Source of the DNA: Panax quinquefolius
Lineage: Eukaryota; Streptophyta; Magnoliopsida; Apiales; Araliaceae
Direction of reading: 5' to 3'
NCBI GenBank assembly: GCA_020205615.1
Contig: CM035169.1
Coordinates: 21,676,540-21,740,539, forward strand
DNA length: 64,000 bases
A program made the translations under genes and the position numbers. Under the pieces are notes generated by a model that ran no database searches, was not told the DNA's origin, and saw only the letters and a list, made by a program, of their open reading frames with translations. Shown here piece by piece: positions 50,962 to 62,742 of the stretch (position 1 is the first letter of the stretch; each line of letters starts with the position of its first letter).

Positions 50962-53924
50962 ATGTCATACTACCCAAAAGGCCACCACGACGGCGACGAG
51001 GTCGACGATTTCGTCGAGTACGATTCGACCCCCTATGGTGGCGGATATGATATCCACCTCACATACGGCCGTCCCCTTCCTCCGTCCGAGGAAACCTGCT
51101 ACACAATTACCTCTTCTTCCTCCGATGCCTTCGACTACGATCGTCCTCAGTATACCTCCCACGCCGAGCCATCTGCTTACGGCGATGACGTCTTCTTCCT
51201 CCGATGCCTTCGACTACGATCGTCCTCAGTATACCTCCCACGCCGAGCCATCTGCTTACGGCGATGACGCCCTCGACAACGAGTACAAGAGCTATGCCCG
51301 CCCCAAGCCCCGACCGGTTTCATCCTATGGTGGCGCCGGTGGTGGTGGATATGAGAAGCCTCAAGCCAATTATGGATTTCAGCCCGGTATGAACCGCCCT
51401 GCTGCTGGTGGTGGTTATGGCGGCGGTGGGAGCGAGTTTGGTGGATCTGGCGGGTATGGGCGGAAGCCGGAGTATGAAAATCCCACTTCGGAATATGGAT
51501 CGGGTGGTTATGGCCGGAAGAGTGAATACGAGAATCCCAGCTCGGAGTATGGATCTGGGTACGGGTGAAAGAGTGAATATGAGCAGCCCAGTTCCGAGTA
51601 TGGATCCGGGTACGGGCGAAAGAGTGAATATGAGCACAGCCTAGTTCCGAACATGGATCTGGATATGGACAAAAGAGCGGATATGAGCAGCCCGGATATG
51701 GATCTGGGTATGGGAGGAAGAGTGAACATGAGCATTCTGGTTCGGAATATGGATCAGGTTACGGGCACAAAACCTAGTCGGAAGAGTATGGATCTAGTAT
51801 GGATCTGGGTATGGGAGGAAGCCCAGCTCGGAATATGGGTCTGGTGGATATGGTGGGGGGTCAGAGAGGACCGAGTTTGAGGCACCGAGTTACCAGAGAC
51901 AGAGTGAGGGATATGGGGGATCCAGCTATGGGAGATCTGAGGAGGGAGAATACCGGAAGCCTAAGCCTAGCTATGAGAGGCGTGGTAGTGATGACGATGA
52001 TGATAATCGAAGGAGCTACGGTCATAAAAAACATGTGAGCTAATTAAGTAACCCCTTTATATTCATTTCGTCTAATCCCTTGATATATATTGCTGCCTTA
52101 TTGTGTGTGTATTTTATACTCGATTTTCCATGAAAAGAGTCATTTGAGTAATGTTTGATCCTATTTAATTTATTAAATCACAAAATTCAAATTTTGAATT
52201 TTATTGTGAATTTATTTAGATGTTCAAAATGACATTTTTGGACTAAGGAGTACTTCTTAAGTACTTACCAATATTGACTATTGCATTAATTAAAATCAAA
52301 TAATTTAAAGTCTTTGAATTATAGGATTTCACAAATTGACTATGAAAAAAGCAAATGAGACATTTTTTGTAGAACAGAGGGAGTATTGTATAATGCTGTT
52401 AATTGTGTTGGCAGTTTAATGTAGTTACTTCTCCAGTTTTGATTCTTACCATTTGCTTATCTAAAAATGTTAAGAGAATCCCCTTTTTGTTTGATATGAC
52501 GGCTTGGAAAGAATCAATAGATAAGAGGTGTGTCTTGATTATCTTATATTACTGTTACCTTTTCATTAGTTGTTTCTTTGTGAATCATTATAGTTATAAT
52601 GCATTAATCTTGTTTCAATTTTTGGACATTTCTGCATGATAAATTTCTATTTCTCAATATTGTATGTTAAGTTGTTAACAATCATCGTCATAGGAGGTTG
52701 AACTACTATTCTATACCTTTATAATTATTGTGCATGCTTTTCGAATTATCTTTGATTCCTTTTGTAATGTTGTATCTTATCCTTAACTTATACCCATTTG
52801 AAATTTAGAAAGGTAGATAAGGAATAAAATTAGTGATAGAGTGAGTCTTGTAATCATTAATTGTGATAATATTATAAATAACTGATAAAAAGGCTTAGTC
52901 GTATGTAAAAAGACAATCTTCAAAACCAGTATCGTACACCATAAGATTAGTGGTTGCGGTTCCACTCTTACAAAATAAAGATCAAAGGATTTTCAGCAAA
53001 ATGCTTTAATTTCCAGATCTTTAGTCCCTTGAACGATTTCAATTTATACCCTTTCTTTGCTGGTCTCTTGCTTCTGGTTACCCTTTTGTTTTTTTGACTT
53101 TTAATTCTACAAAGAATGAATGATTAGTCTTGTTGTTCCTGTTTCATTGGGTATCCATCAATCATCATAGTTTTTCTTCTAATATCCTGGAACTCTTGTG
53201 TGCTGTAGTAGCTAAATCCCATGCATACTGACAAAAAGGGGGAAAGAAAGTCTTTTGGAAGTACGTTACTAATTTTGCTTAGGGCATGATGGAAAAATCA
53301 AGGTCACTATATTAGTCTAGAAGGTAATATACGATAGTTGGTAATGCCTTGGCCCTTTGGTAATTCCTGCTTGGTAGATATCCCTAAAATCAAATGCTCG
53401 CTACTGAATTGCATATCAAAATTTTAGACATTGATTTTATGACCTTACTTGAAAAAAAAAGAGAAGAAAAAAAGAAGGGTAATCTGCAATCCAATTCACT
53501 CTGAACATTTTTCTGTTACAATTGTATTTTGTCGTCTTAGAATTTACAAGAAAACCATCATCTGTTTGCTTGTTAGAGGAGTAGCCATTTATGTTTATCA
53601 GCCTACAATTGTAACCTTTAGTAGTTGTTGATATATTCAGTTTTCTTCTGATTTAAAGTTGAGTTGGAATGATTTATAGTAAACCTAGTCATGGAGAGCC
53701 ATTTTAATTTCATGCTAGTGCAATTTTGTTGGGATAGAAAGTGAATTATTTTTCGAGTTTAGAGACTAAAAAGGTTAATTATTGTTTGCGGTTGATATCA
53801 ATGAGCATCTGACGTGGTGTAAAATTGACAGGGTGATGACAACTCTGACGATAATGATGATGATGATGAGAAGAAGAAACACCACCATAAGCATCACCAG
53901 CACCGCAAGCACTATGATGATTGA
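50962..53924 (+). CDS. PLDRP1: PLDRP1/At5g39570-like disordered Tyr/Gly-rich repeat protein, reading frame disrupted
   Basis: The N-terminus MSYYPKGHHDGDEVDDF, then TPYGGGYDIHLTYGRPLPPS and SYARPKPRP, match plant proteins related to Arabidopsis At5g39570 (PLDRP1), an intrinsically disordered protein reported to bind phosphatidic acid and RNA. The middle is a run of EYGSGYGRKSEYE-like repeats (51420-51900), followed by SYGRSEEGEYRKPKPSYERR and an Asp run. An intron (52035-53831) separates the last exon (53832-53924: GDDNSDD, KKK, a His-rich tail, stop). Breaks: a 79-bp tandem duplication (51112-51269) shifts the frame, TGA at 51566-51568 stands where a sister repeat has CGA, and further small indels occur from 51630 on. 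It is either a recent pseudogene or an error-laden copy of an intact gene. The tRNA-Ala lies 117 bp upstream on the same strand. Confidence 0.75.
51112..51269 (+). repeat. 79-bp tandem duplication in the PLDRP1-like exon
   Basis: The segment TCTTCTTCCTCCGATGCC...GGCGATGACG occurs at 51112-51190 and again at 51191-51269, almost identical. As 79 is not a multiple of three, it shifts the frame; taking out one copy rejoins SAYGDD with ALDNEYKSYARP. Confidence 0.9.
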
Positions 53925-55952
53925 GCAGGCCGCTCATTGTCCAGAACAGGATGGATGCCTTATTAAGCTACTAAATAAAGAGTGGGCATGCTTTCCTTCT
54001 ATTTTTTTACTTGGTGTTATTTGAAATTGATATGGCAGAAAAAACAGGTGTGGTTAAAATAACTAAATAAGCTTGTGTATGAAATTTGTGTGTTCTCATA
54101 ATAAATCCCAGACTTGCGGGTAGAATGCATGTTTTTTTCCTTGTGAATAGTTTGGGTGTCTTGTTGAAAGAGAGACATTGAGAGGTGTTGGATTCAGTTG
54201 TGAAATAGAAAATTCTGGAGCTGTATGAAGGTGATCTTGATTTGATTTGTTCCATGTTTGTGATTCTCTACGTATTTTAGAGGTAATAAATGGAGGGATA
54301 GTTGAATTTAGTGCTTACTTCTGGTACCGTCTGTGAATGAATCTAGGGAGTGAAGAAAGTTGCAAGATATGCTTGATATTAAAATGAACCCAAGATTGTC
54401 TAAATGAAGGGTTTTTATGGTTTCCCTCGACTAGATTCTGTAATTTTGGCTTGAAGAAATTAAAAAATCATAATGAATCAGCTGAACTAGCATCTGGAGT
54501 TTATGCATGTTTGTAGCAGTAAAGATGAGCACTATACAGTGATTTTGAATTTTTAAACTCAGTTTAGAAATCTTGTAATTTAAATTTATGGTCAATTTAT
54601 TTAAAATATAAATGAACTACTGTCTACTTGTTTGATAGTTGAGTCGGGAAGATTAAAAGTCAAATATATTTGTAATGGTGATTTCATGTTGAAAATGATA
54701 GCTAAAAAGGTAATGGTAAGTTGTAAAGATTATGTCACTTTATGATCTTAAAATAGAAATATATCTCTAATTTTAGAATGAATTAAAAAGAAAAATGTAT
54801 ATCTAAATTTTGGAAGAGAGGAAGATAAAAATCGCACACGTGTTGTCCTATATATATGTACTAGTTGTGTCTATATTTTGTTGTATTTTGTTAGATAGAT
54901 GATATATACACATATGTAAATATTTATTTGATTATTTACTACTTGTTCTTAAATTATTATAAATATATACTACTTTCTGTTCCATATTATTTGGTTAATA
55001 ATGACTTTTTAAAATCAACACGAGTTTTTAAATTCAAAATTAACATGGATTCTTTTAATTTTAATCATGAATATTGTAAACTATCTAAAAAGTATATATT
55101 CATTGTAAGTTTTATTATTTCATAATTTTTTAATGATTCATATTAATTTTGAGTTTGAAAATATTTTAAATTAACTTTCCAAAGTCAATAATGATCAAAT
55201 AATTTGGAACAGATGAAGTATAATATAATAGATCTTTTTATACTTAATATTCTAATAACTAATATTTTTAGGAATCAATTCCGCTCGAAATTTACAAATA
55301 CAATTATCTTATTATTATTTTTTAATTTTATTAAAATGAAAAACAAATATAAAAGTCTAAATGACTTTTCTTTCTTTTTTTACATTTGACAAAATTCGAA
55401 GAAAGATAATAGAAGTAAAAGACTTTAAAGAGTAATTGTTTATAAACTATGTTGTTAATTGTTATTTCTTTATTTGAAACTAAAAAACTAAATTCATACA
55501 GTTGAGTTCCAATAGGTTCGTGTTGTCTTGCGACTATTTTCAATTCGGTTTTAGATTCTTGTAAAAACCGAAATGTGGGTTTGGAAATTTTCAACACAAC
55601 AGTGCTGTCACCTGTTGGCAATTCATTTTGAATATTATTTGTGCTAGCCACGTCATGTAACATAAAAAATTAAACATGCTACATTTGGCTGTATTTGAAA
55701 TGAAGATAAAAATAAAAAATCCTAACATAATGCAAACTAATCTAGCTAGCCGGCTCACACTATGACTATACTATATATAATGATGGCTGGCACATGTCTT
55801 ATTGTTTCTAATTATCGAGTGGAAATGGTCATAACATAAATGTGGAAACAAGTTGAATGAAAGGACAAATTTCATTCAAATTTTGATAGTTAAGGTGATT
55901 GGTTATAAACTTATAATGGTACAGGGGAAGTACAAATCTAAGTAATTGAAAA
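53925..55952. other. Gene-less spacer before the PHO1-like gene
   Basis: PLDRP1-like 3' untranslated sequence probably fills the first 200-300 bases. The rest is AT-rich without a supported ORF. It includes a worn Stowaway-like MITE at about 54972-55218. The final 250 bases are the presumed PHO1-like promoter and leader; no P1BS motif (GNATATNC) was recognised by eye. Confidence 0.5.
54972..55218. mobile_element. Worn Stowaway-like MITE
   Basis: The left end TACTTTCTGTTCCATATTA and the right end TAATTTGGAACAGATGAAGTA are inverted over about 24 bp with mismatches and resemble the common end CTCCCTCTGTTCCA. The length is about 245 bp with an AT-rich interior. Confidence 0.65.
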
Positions 55953-58900
55953 ATGAAGTTTGGCAAGGAATTTGCTTCTCAGACGGTGCCAGAATGGCAG
56001 GAGAAATATATGGACTACAATTTTCTCAAAACTATATTGAAGGATATCTTACATTTTCGACAGCAAAATGAATCACTTTCAGCTCCAATGAAGAGAAGGG
56101 AATTGTTGTATAGAGCGTTTAGTGGACTAACAAGTCGATATGGTAACTGTATAGAGATTTCCTCGGAGATTGATCGGAAGGAAGAGGAAGTCATTCTTGC
56201 TGGTGCAATGCAGCAACAAGAAGAAGGGTCAGAAGGGAATTACCAGAGTATTTTCTTCAAGTCGTCGGAGCAAGGAGGGGAGTATGAGCTTGTGTTCTTT
56301 AGGAGACTTGATGATGAGTTCAACAAAGTGGTTACGTTTTATAAGATTAAGTTGGATCAAGTGATGAAGGAAGCAGATAAATTGAATAGACAGATGGATG
56401 CTCTCATTGCTTTTCGGATAAAGGTCGATTATAGGGTGGGAGATTTACAAGATGGCAATGGTTTTGCATCATCTTCACCATTTTTATCTCCTGTGGCAAA
56501 TGATAAAAACCCTGGTGAGTAATTAATTATACACACACATATATGAAAAGTTTAAAGAAATATTTGATGAAGGGGAGGGGAAGATTATACTCTTCTTGAA
56601 AGACTTATAGCATGTATATAAACATTAGTATTTCATTTCATCACATATATTAATTGAGAAAGAAAAACCCTGTTTATCACTATCTCAAAATTCTAGTATT
56701 TGTTTTGAATGTGAAGCAATGTCACTTCTGGATCTGATTCAAGAAATGGAGATGAGAGCTGAACGATGTAGGGAAGATGATCACATGAACAAAGCTACAA
56801 AAGACAACGCAGATAATGGGAGCTTTAGTCTGGCTTCTTTGGAAGTTTTGAATCATGTAAAGATCAATGTAGATCCTGCAACTCCCGTATTAACTCTAAA
56901 AAAGCTACTTAAGACATCATCAAAACACGACTCATCTTTCAGCAAGGACAAACTGGGGATGGTGGAACAACAAATGAGACGGGCCTTTATTGAATTCTAC
57001 CAAGAGCTACGACTTCTTAAAAGCTACAGGTAACAATAAATGCACTCTCTTCTTTCTATAGCATTAATATGTTCTTAAATTCGATCACGATTAACACATT
57101 GATAATATTTTTAAAAGCTTCTTGAATCTACTGGCATTCTCCAAGATCTTGAAGAAGTATGACAAGGTCCCCAATTCCTCTCCCACTCTCTGTCTGTCTA
57201 TCAGTGTGTGTGTATATATATATATGTACATTATGTTTGTTTGTTCATCTTTGGTAATTTGCATTTGTGCAGATTACTTCAAGAAATGCTTCAAAAGCAT
57301 ACTTAGAGATGATCAACAAATCTCTTCTTGGCCATTCAGATGAGGTTTAATTTGATGTTATTCATACTATACTGTTTAATATCCGTAGGATTAATTAGCT
57401 AGCATATATTCTTCATGACACTTGGCATTGGTTCATATCCTGATCTATCAGGTTACCGGGCTGATAGAAAGAGTGGAAGCCACCTTTACAAAGCACTTTT
57501 CTAATGGAAATCGCAACAAAGGAATGTCTACTTTGAGACCAAAAGAAAAAAGAGAGAAGCATATTCCAACATTTTTTGTGGGTAAGACGCTTAACAGATC
57601 ACCTCAAAGCATAGAATATTAGTTGTAGAGATATTTAAATATCATTGTATTATCAGAAGTACAAGATTGGATTTTTAGTGAGAATATTTGGGTACAGGTT
57701 TGTTCTTTGGCTGCTCATTAGCACTTGTAGCAGCCATTATTTTGATTATACATGCAAGAGATATTCTTAAGAGCGAGGGGCGTGAACAGTATATGAATAA
57801 CATATTTCCACTTTACAGGTATACATTTTCACTCGTATATTTTTAAAGGAGCACATGATCATATTATCTGCTTGTCTTTTTACAGCTTGTTCGGACTCAT
57901 TGTACTGCATATGCTCATGTTCTCTGGAAACATATACTTGTGGAGGCGTTTTCGGGTGCATTATTCTTTCATATTTGGACTCAAACCAGGAACAGAATTG
58001 TGTTATCGAGAAGTCCTCCTCCTTAGCTCGGGTCTTACGGTACTCACACTGGCTGCAATACTCGCAAATCTGGATATGGACATGGACCCTAGAACAAGAA
58101 GCTACAAAGCAATAACTGAACTGCTTCCTTTAGGCCTAGTCATTGTAACAGTCAAATAACTTTCTTTTTCCCTTCCTTATTATTGTCCATCAGAAGTGCA
58201 GTAGTGTTTACTAGTTTGATATCAATTTGCAGGTTGTATTTCTTATAACAATTTGTCCGTTTAACATAATCTACCGTACAAATCGTTTCCTCCTCATCCA
58301 ATGTGTGTGGCACTGTATTTGTGCTCCTTTATACAAGGTAAAATGATTTGAGAATTATCCATCATAATACGAATAAGCTCAAGTGCAGCTGAAATTACAT
58401 CTTCATTTCTCTGCATTTGTAGGTTACCCTCCCAGATTTTTTCTTGGCTGATCAGTTTACTAGCCAGGTAAAATTATTTTCATTAACATTCATTATTCAA
58501 AATGTCCAGATAAAATCAAGTAACTTATACTGTTGTATACCAAAATTCAGGTCCAGGCTTTTAGGAGTTTGGAATTTTATGTCTGCTACTATGGCTGGGG
58601 GGACTACAAGAGGAGAACAAACACGTGCCGCGAAAGCAATGTATATGAATTCTTTTACATAATTATAGCCGTCATTCCATATTGGTGCCGCTGCCTTCAG
58701 GTCTGCATTCTTTGCCTATTCATTTTCTTTACTTTTTATTGTGTTATCAAATTAAGGCATGTAGTTTAAATTATAATCGAGTCTGATATATAAATATACG
58801 CATGTAGTGCCTACGACGATTGTACGATGAGAAAGATTCACATCAAGCAGTAAACGGGCTCAAATACTTGTCAACGATCATTGCAGTTGTGATGAGAACA

Positions 58901-59484
58901 AGTTATGATCTAAAGTGTGGCTCGACGCTGCAATTCATGGCTGCAGCCACTTCAATAATAGCTACAATGTTTAATACTTACTGGGACATTGTCATGGATT
59001 GGGGACTTCTGAAGAGGAATTCAAAGAACCCTTTGCTGAGAGATAAACTCCTTGTACCAAACAAATCAGTCTATTATGGAGCCATGGTAATAATTTCTTA
59101 GAATGAACAAAATTTATTCAAGTAACAATCTTTAAATCTCTGATATGAAACTAACTGCATGTAGGTATTGAATGTTATACTAAGGCCTGCCTGGACGCAG
59201 TCAGTTCTTGATATTCATGATGCACCTTTTCTCCATAGGAAAGCCTTGGTTGCCATTGTTGCCGGTTTGGAGATCATTCGCCGCGGTGTATGGAATTTTT
59301 TCAGGTCTGATGTCGAAATCATTGTAATCTAATCTTCTTGAAATTCTTGCCTTTTTTAACCTGTGCCTTACTGAACTGGCTGATCAGGTTGGAGAATGAG
59401 CACTTGAACAATGTAGGAAAATTTAGGGCGTTTAAGTCCGTCCCGCTACCATTTAGCTACGAGGATGAAGACAGAGATGTATAG
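55953..59484 (+). CDS. PHO1-like: PHO1-family phosphate exporter (SPX-EXS), PHO1;H3/H10-like clade
   Basis: PHO1 proteins export phosphate from cells, loading it to the xylem in roots; they sit in Golgi/TGN and plasma membranes. Thirteen exons: 55953-56514, 56717-57029, 57118-57166, 57273-57344, 57452-57581, 57698-57818, 57886-58144, 58233-58337, 58423-58467, 58551-58700, 58808-59086, 59165-59304, 59388-59484. They total 2322 nt = 773 aa, in the family's range, with no frame damage. The SPX domain spans about 1-340 (start [28 protein letters not shown] in the third block, with basic residues for inositol pyrophosphate binding). Membrane helices follow from about 376, then the EXS domain about 540-735 ([39 protein letters not shown] at the end). 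The MKFGKEF start and [11 protein letters not shown] end fit the H2-H10 clade better than PHO1/H1. The exon 2 acceptor (gtgaag, 56716) is the least certain. Confidence 0.93.
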
Positions 59485-60182
59485 ATTTCACAAAGAAAGA
59501 GGAGCAGAAGCTTGCCTGATGTATTTTTTCATTATTTATTTTTTATAAACTTTTTAGACATCAAATGAAAACATATCAAATCTAAACTCATATTATGTTA
59601 AAAAGTTGGATTGCTGTCTATATATATATATATCTCACACTCTAATTGAAAACTCTTTTAACTTATAATCGATGGTTCGCATCAAGTTTTTCACTGTATG
59701 GCATCCATATCACAAGATGAACAACAAACATTCGAAATACAAGGGGGAAAAACATTAGAAGAAGGATGGCTTGAAATCTTAGACTCGCAGTTTAACATTG
59801 GCTAACACGGTTATTAAAAAAAAAAACAAAAAACACAGATATCAATGTCTGTGGAGATATCTTCGTCCAACTCTGCACTCTATCCTAGTTGAATTGTCAA
59901 GCTCCGTCTATCAGTTTGTTTGAGCAACAATGCGTGATGCAAATCTTCAAGAAGGCCATTTTGGACCCACTTCATCATTGCCTCTGTTCATCAATGAGAC
60001 ATTGCATTCACTTACGAACAGCAGCTACTCAACGTCTCAACCCCTCCTCCATTACCCAAAGCACCACCAGCCATTCATTCCTTTACTCTGATTCCTCTGC
60101 CCTTCAGAAGCTTGTCATTCAATTTCCACCCTATATGAGAAAGGATTCTGAAGCATAAAACATTACTGGAACGAAGGCAGTT
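59485..60182. other. Convergent 3' spacer between PHO1-like and SPX4
   Basis: The two stop codons, on opposite strands, are about 700 bp apart. The spacer holds both 3' untranslated regions and a short AT repeat (59619-59632). No ORF is supported. An open frame at 59889-60158 has no recognisable content. Confidence 0.5.
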
Positions 60183-61062
60183 TTATTTGGTGGAAGGGGC
60201 ATCATCAAGGTTTGGCTCCTTGTCCTGTGGGGAGTGCAAAGAGTCGGAACCTGAGTTTTCTGCTGTTACAGCACCAGTACTGTCATTATCTTGGCACCCA
60301 AAGATGGACGCAAACGACAGAGGATTGTAGGTGGAACTCGCCCTTTTAAGGCACTGTATAGTTCTCATTGCAGCCAGAGTCATCCGATATACATCCCCAG
60401 TTTCCTCACCCAATGTGGAAGATGTCTCTGCTGATTTATTTGCCATGTCAGAAGGCATTGAGTTTGCCTGATCTCGTGCAGTGCTAGTAAATTCAACAAC
60501 TTCAGCTTCCAAGGGGAAAAGAATTTCAAGATTTGCCTCACAGTCATGTACTAGCCTTGTGAGAGGTTCTGTTGTGAAGAAGAAGGGCTGAAGGGCAAGT
60601 TGTGTAAAAGGAAGGCATAATAGTCCCCAGTTCTTTTATCATACTTCTTCAATATTTTAATTAGACCTATTAAAGCAAGAAAGAAATGGGTCACCAACTA
60701 AGAAAAAATCCACAACCCACCCAAAAAGCTCCTTAAATCTAGAATAAATAATTTGCAGTAGTAGCCTCGCTGGTGTTATACCTAAAATTTTAAACAGATT
60801 AATTTGAGAAGAACAATCTCCGAGTGAAAGGAGGAAAGTCCTTGAAAAACCCAAATTAGATATAGATGGAAAATATAATAAAAGTAGCTGTTGTACCTGC
60901 AAAATTTAAGGAGCTATAATTTTTTAGGAGCACCATCTCTCCATGAATGGTAACAAAATCCTTACGAATGTCCATCATCTCATCACTGAATTCACTCTCT
61001 GTTGTAAAGACTCCATCCTTGCAGCTCTTCTCCTTCACTCGCACAATTCTTTCCTTCAATTC
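60183..61062 (-). CDS. SPX4: SPX4-type SPX-domain protein, 3' exons only, one frameshift
   Basis: SPX4 is a phosphate-dependent repressor that binds PHR transcription factors when inositol pyrophosphate is high. Two exons are visible on the minus strand: 61062-60897 (ELKERI...[34 protein letters not shown]) and 60666-60183 ([46 protein letters not shown], then the SPX4-specific tail [13 protein letters not shown] and [15 protein letters not shown]). The basic KILKKYDKR helix of the inositol-phosphate site is intact. In exon 3 a run of four G (60624-60627, CCCC on plus) needs a fifth to keep frame, a typical homopolymer error. The first exon (MKFGKEF...LPEWRDKF type) is not found between 61063 and 64000; a retrotransposon lies upstream from 62393, so exon 1 may be beyond the window or lost. 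Confidence 0.85.
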
Positions 61063-62392
61063 CTGTTGCAGTTGCAATTGCAGTTAAAAATCTATATCAA
61101 GACACAATGAATAACTGTGAGGTTGTCAAGCTTCAATTAAAGGAGGCATCAATTGATTAAAAGAGACATTAATCTTCATGACCAACATCACTTAATTTTT
61201 GAACAAAAATACAACCATAAGAGTTAAAAAATGAAGAATATCAATGAAAGAAAATCTAAAACTTAATCATGAAACTTTACACTAAGACTATTAAATTGAC
61301 AGTCTCAGCTTTTAATACATATGATAACACCAATACGACAATCAACCATGGACCTTTGAACTCTACTATAAGACAGAACACTGGATTATTGGTCCGAACC
61401 GGACCGGACAGGTTCCGGTTTTTTCCGATTCGACCGCCTGTCCGGTTCCATGCTTTGAACTCTACTATAAGACAGCACACTGGATTAGTAGAAAATCAGG
61501 TCAGTGATCACATAATTTTTCTTTTCAAGGTTTAGTCCAAATCGAAGCCTCGTAGGAAGGACAAAAATGTTGAAGATTTGCAAGGCCAGCTTTTCTATAA
61601 AAAAACACCTTTGCACTGACATGTGTAATTGTTGAACATGACTTAAATCGCATACGTACCAAAAGGTCCACAACAGGCACTGGCAACTCATTATGAATAT
61701 TACAAGGACATTGCTGGAACTTAGAACCATGAACCATAAAATTAAAGATAATGAAGATCCCAATTTATTTCCAGAGAACAGGCAAATTAATTCAAATGAC
61801 TTGAAAAGGGAAAGCATGGTAGGGAATCTTAACTACCTGAAAAATAAGTAAGATTCATAAGCCAATTCTCAACTGTGAAAAGTTAAACATGGTTATGTTG
61901 ACTTTCTTGGGACTTGTCATTCCATGAAACCGTAGCCCCAACAGGTGTGGGTAGAAGATGCATTTAAGTTTAAAATACACAATTCTAGGAGTATAACACC
62001 AATAACTGGTCTTTTGTACACAATTCCCTTCTACCTATTCAACTATGGTTAAAACTATAGAATCATAACTTCATGACAAACTAATCAGTGACTTGAACAA
62101 CATCGCTTTATTCCTCTTCCTTCCTTTCCTTCCCTTCTCTAGAATCCAGATATGACTTGTTGCCCATCCTTACCTTCTTCCAAAATGCAATTCAGATGCT
62201 TTTCAAGCTTCACCAAGTTCTGCTTTAAAATCAGCCAAGTGTTCTTCCTCACAAGAACAAGGTCCATACTCCATCTAATTAACCCCCTTTTCCGTTCAGG
62301 GAAAAATCTTATATTCCAACATGCTTCTCTCACCATCTATGGTTTTCTCTCTCAGCATTCAAGTTCACACATTTAAAACAAGAAACATCATG
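61063..62392. other. Presumed SPX4 intron 1 / upstream stretch
   Basis: No SPX exon was found on the minus strand. There is a short direct duplication (61355-61495). A minus-strand open frame at 62336-62139 ends in GAAG followed by gtaagg, which could be a splice donor, but its protein resembles nothing recognised. Confidence 0.4.
61355..61495. repeat. Direct repeat flanking a GC-rich insert
   Basis: TTTGAACTCTACTATAAGAC and the following bases to CACTGGATTA occur at about 61355-61388 and again at 61454-61486. Between them lies a CCGG-rich stretch (61399-61450) with GGTCCGAACCGGACCGGAC and its partial inverse. The spacing is about 98 bp. Confidence 0.75.
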
Positions 62393-62709
62393 TGTTGGAA
62401 AGATTACCTGTTAATCTTAATTAGTTTAGTTGGTTATCTAATAAATGGTTAGAGGGATAGAATAGTCTTTCTATTTTACTCAATGAGGGTACTTAAGTCT
62501 TTCCTTTATGAGTCTGTTTGGAGTTTGTTACTTGTCATGTGCTGAGCATGGTGATGGTGTGTATTGCTGAAGAGCTGAGCTACTATATGGCTATTGTGAT
62601 CTGATTTCAGATCTATCGAATACATGAACCTTTATTTTTTTAGTCAATTTCTTTTCCTGCAAGCTTAGTTTCTTTCCTGTAACTTCTGATTCCTAGCAAA
62701 GTCATAACA
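62393..62709 (+). repeat. 5' LTR of the Reina-like element
   Basis: The boundaries come from TG at the start, CA at the end, and the primer-binding site three bases later. The 3' partner is not in the window; a start at 62391 (TGTGTTGG) is also possible. Confidence 0.65.
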
Positions 62710-62712
62710 GAG

Positions 62713-62724
62713 TGGTATCAAAGC
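62713..62724 (+). other. Primer-binding site (initiator Met tRNA)
   Basis: TGGTATCAAAGC matches the 3' end complement of plant initiator tRNA-Met (usual TGGTATCAGAGC) except one base. Confidence 0.85.
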
Positions 62725-62742
62725 AACCTTGGGCCGACGGTT

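Noticed and set aside
52140..52390. Stowaway MITE in the PLDRP1-like intron
   Set aside because: Only a right-end-like sequence (AGAGGGAGTA) is visible; no matching left end.
59889..60158. Plus-strand ORF of 89 codons between PHO1-like and SPX4
   Set aside because: No recognisable content and it overlaps the expected 3' untranslated region of SPX4.
62139..62336. Minus-strand ORF as SPX4 exon 1
   Set aside because: It lacks the MKFGK start and the LPEWRDKF or EKFNxFY motifs of the SPX N-terminal half; no family was recognised.
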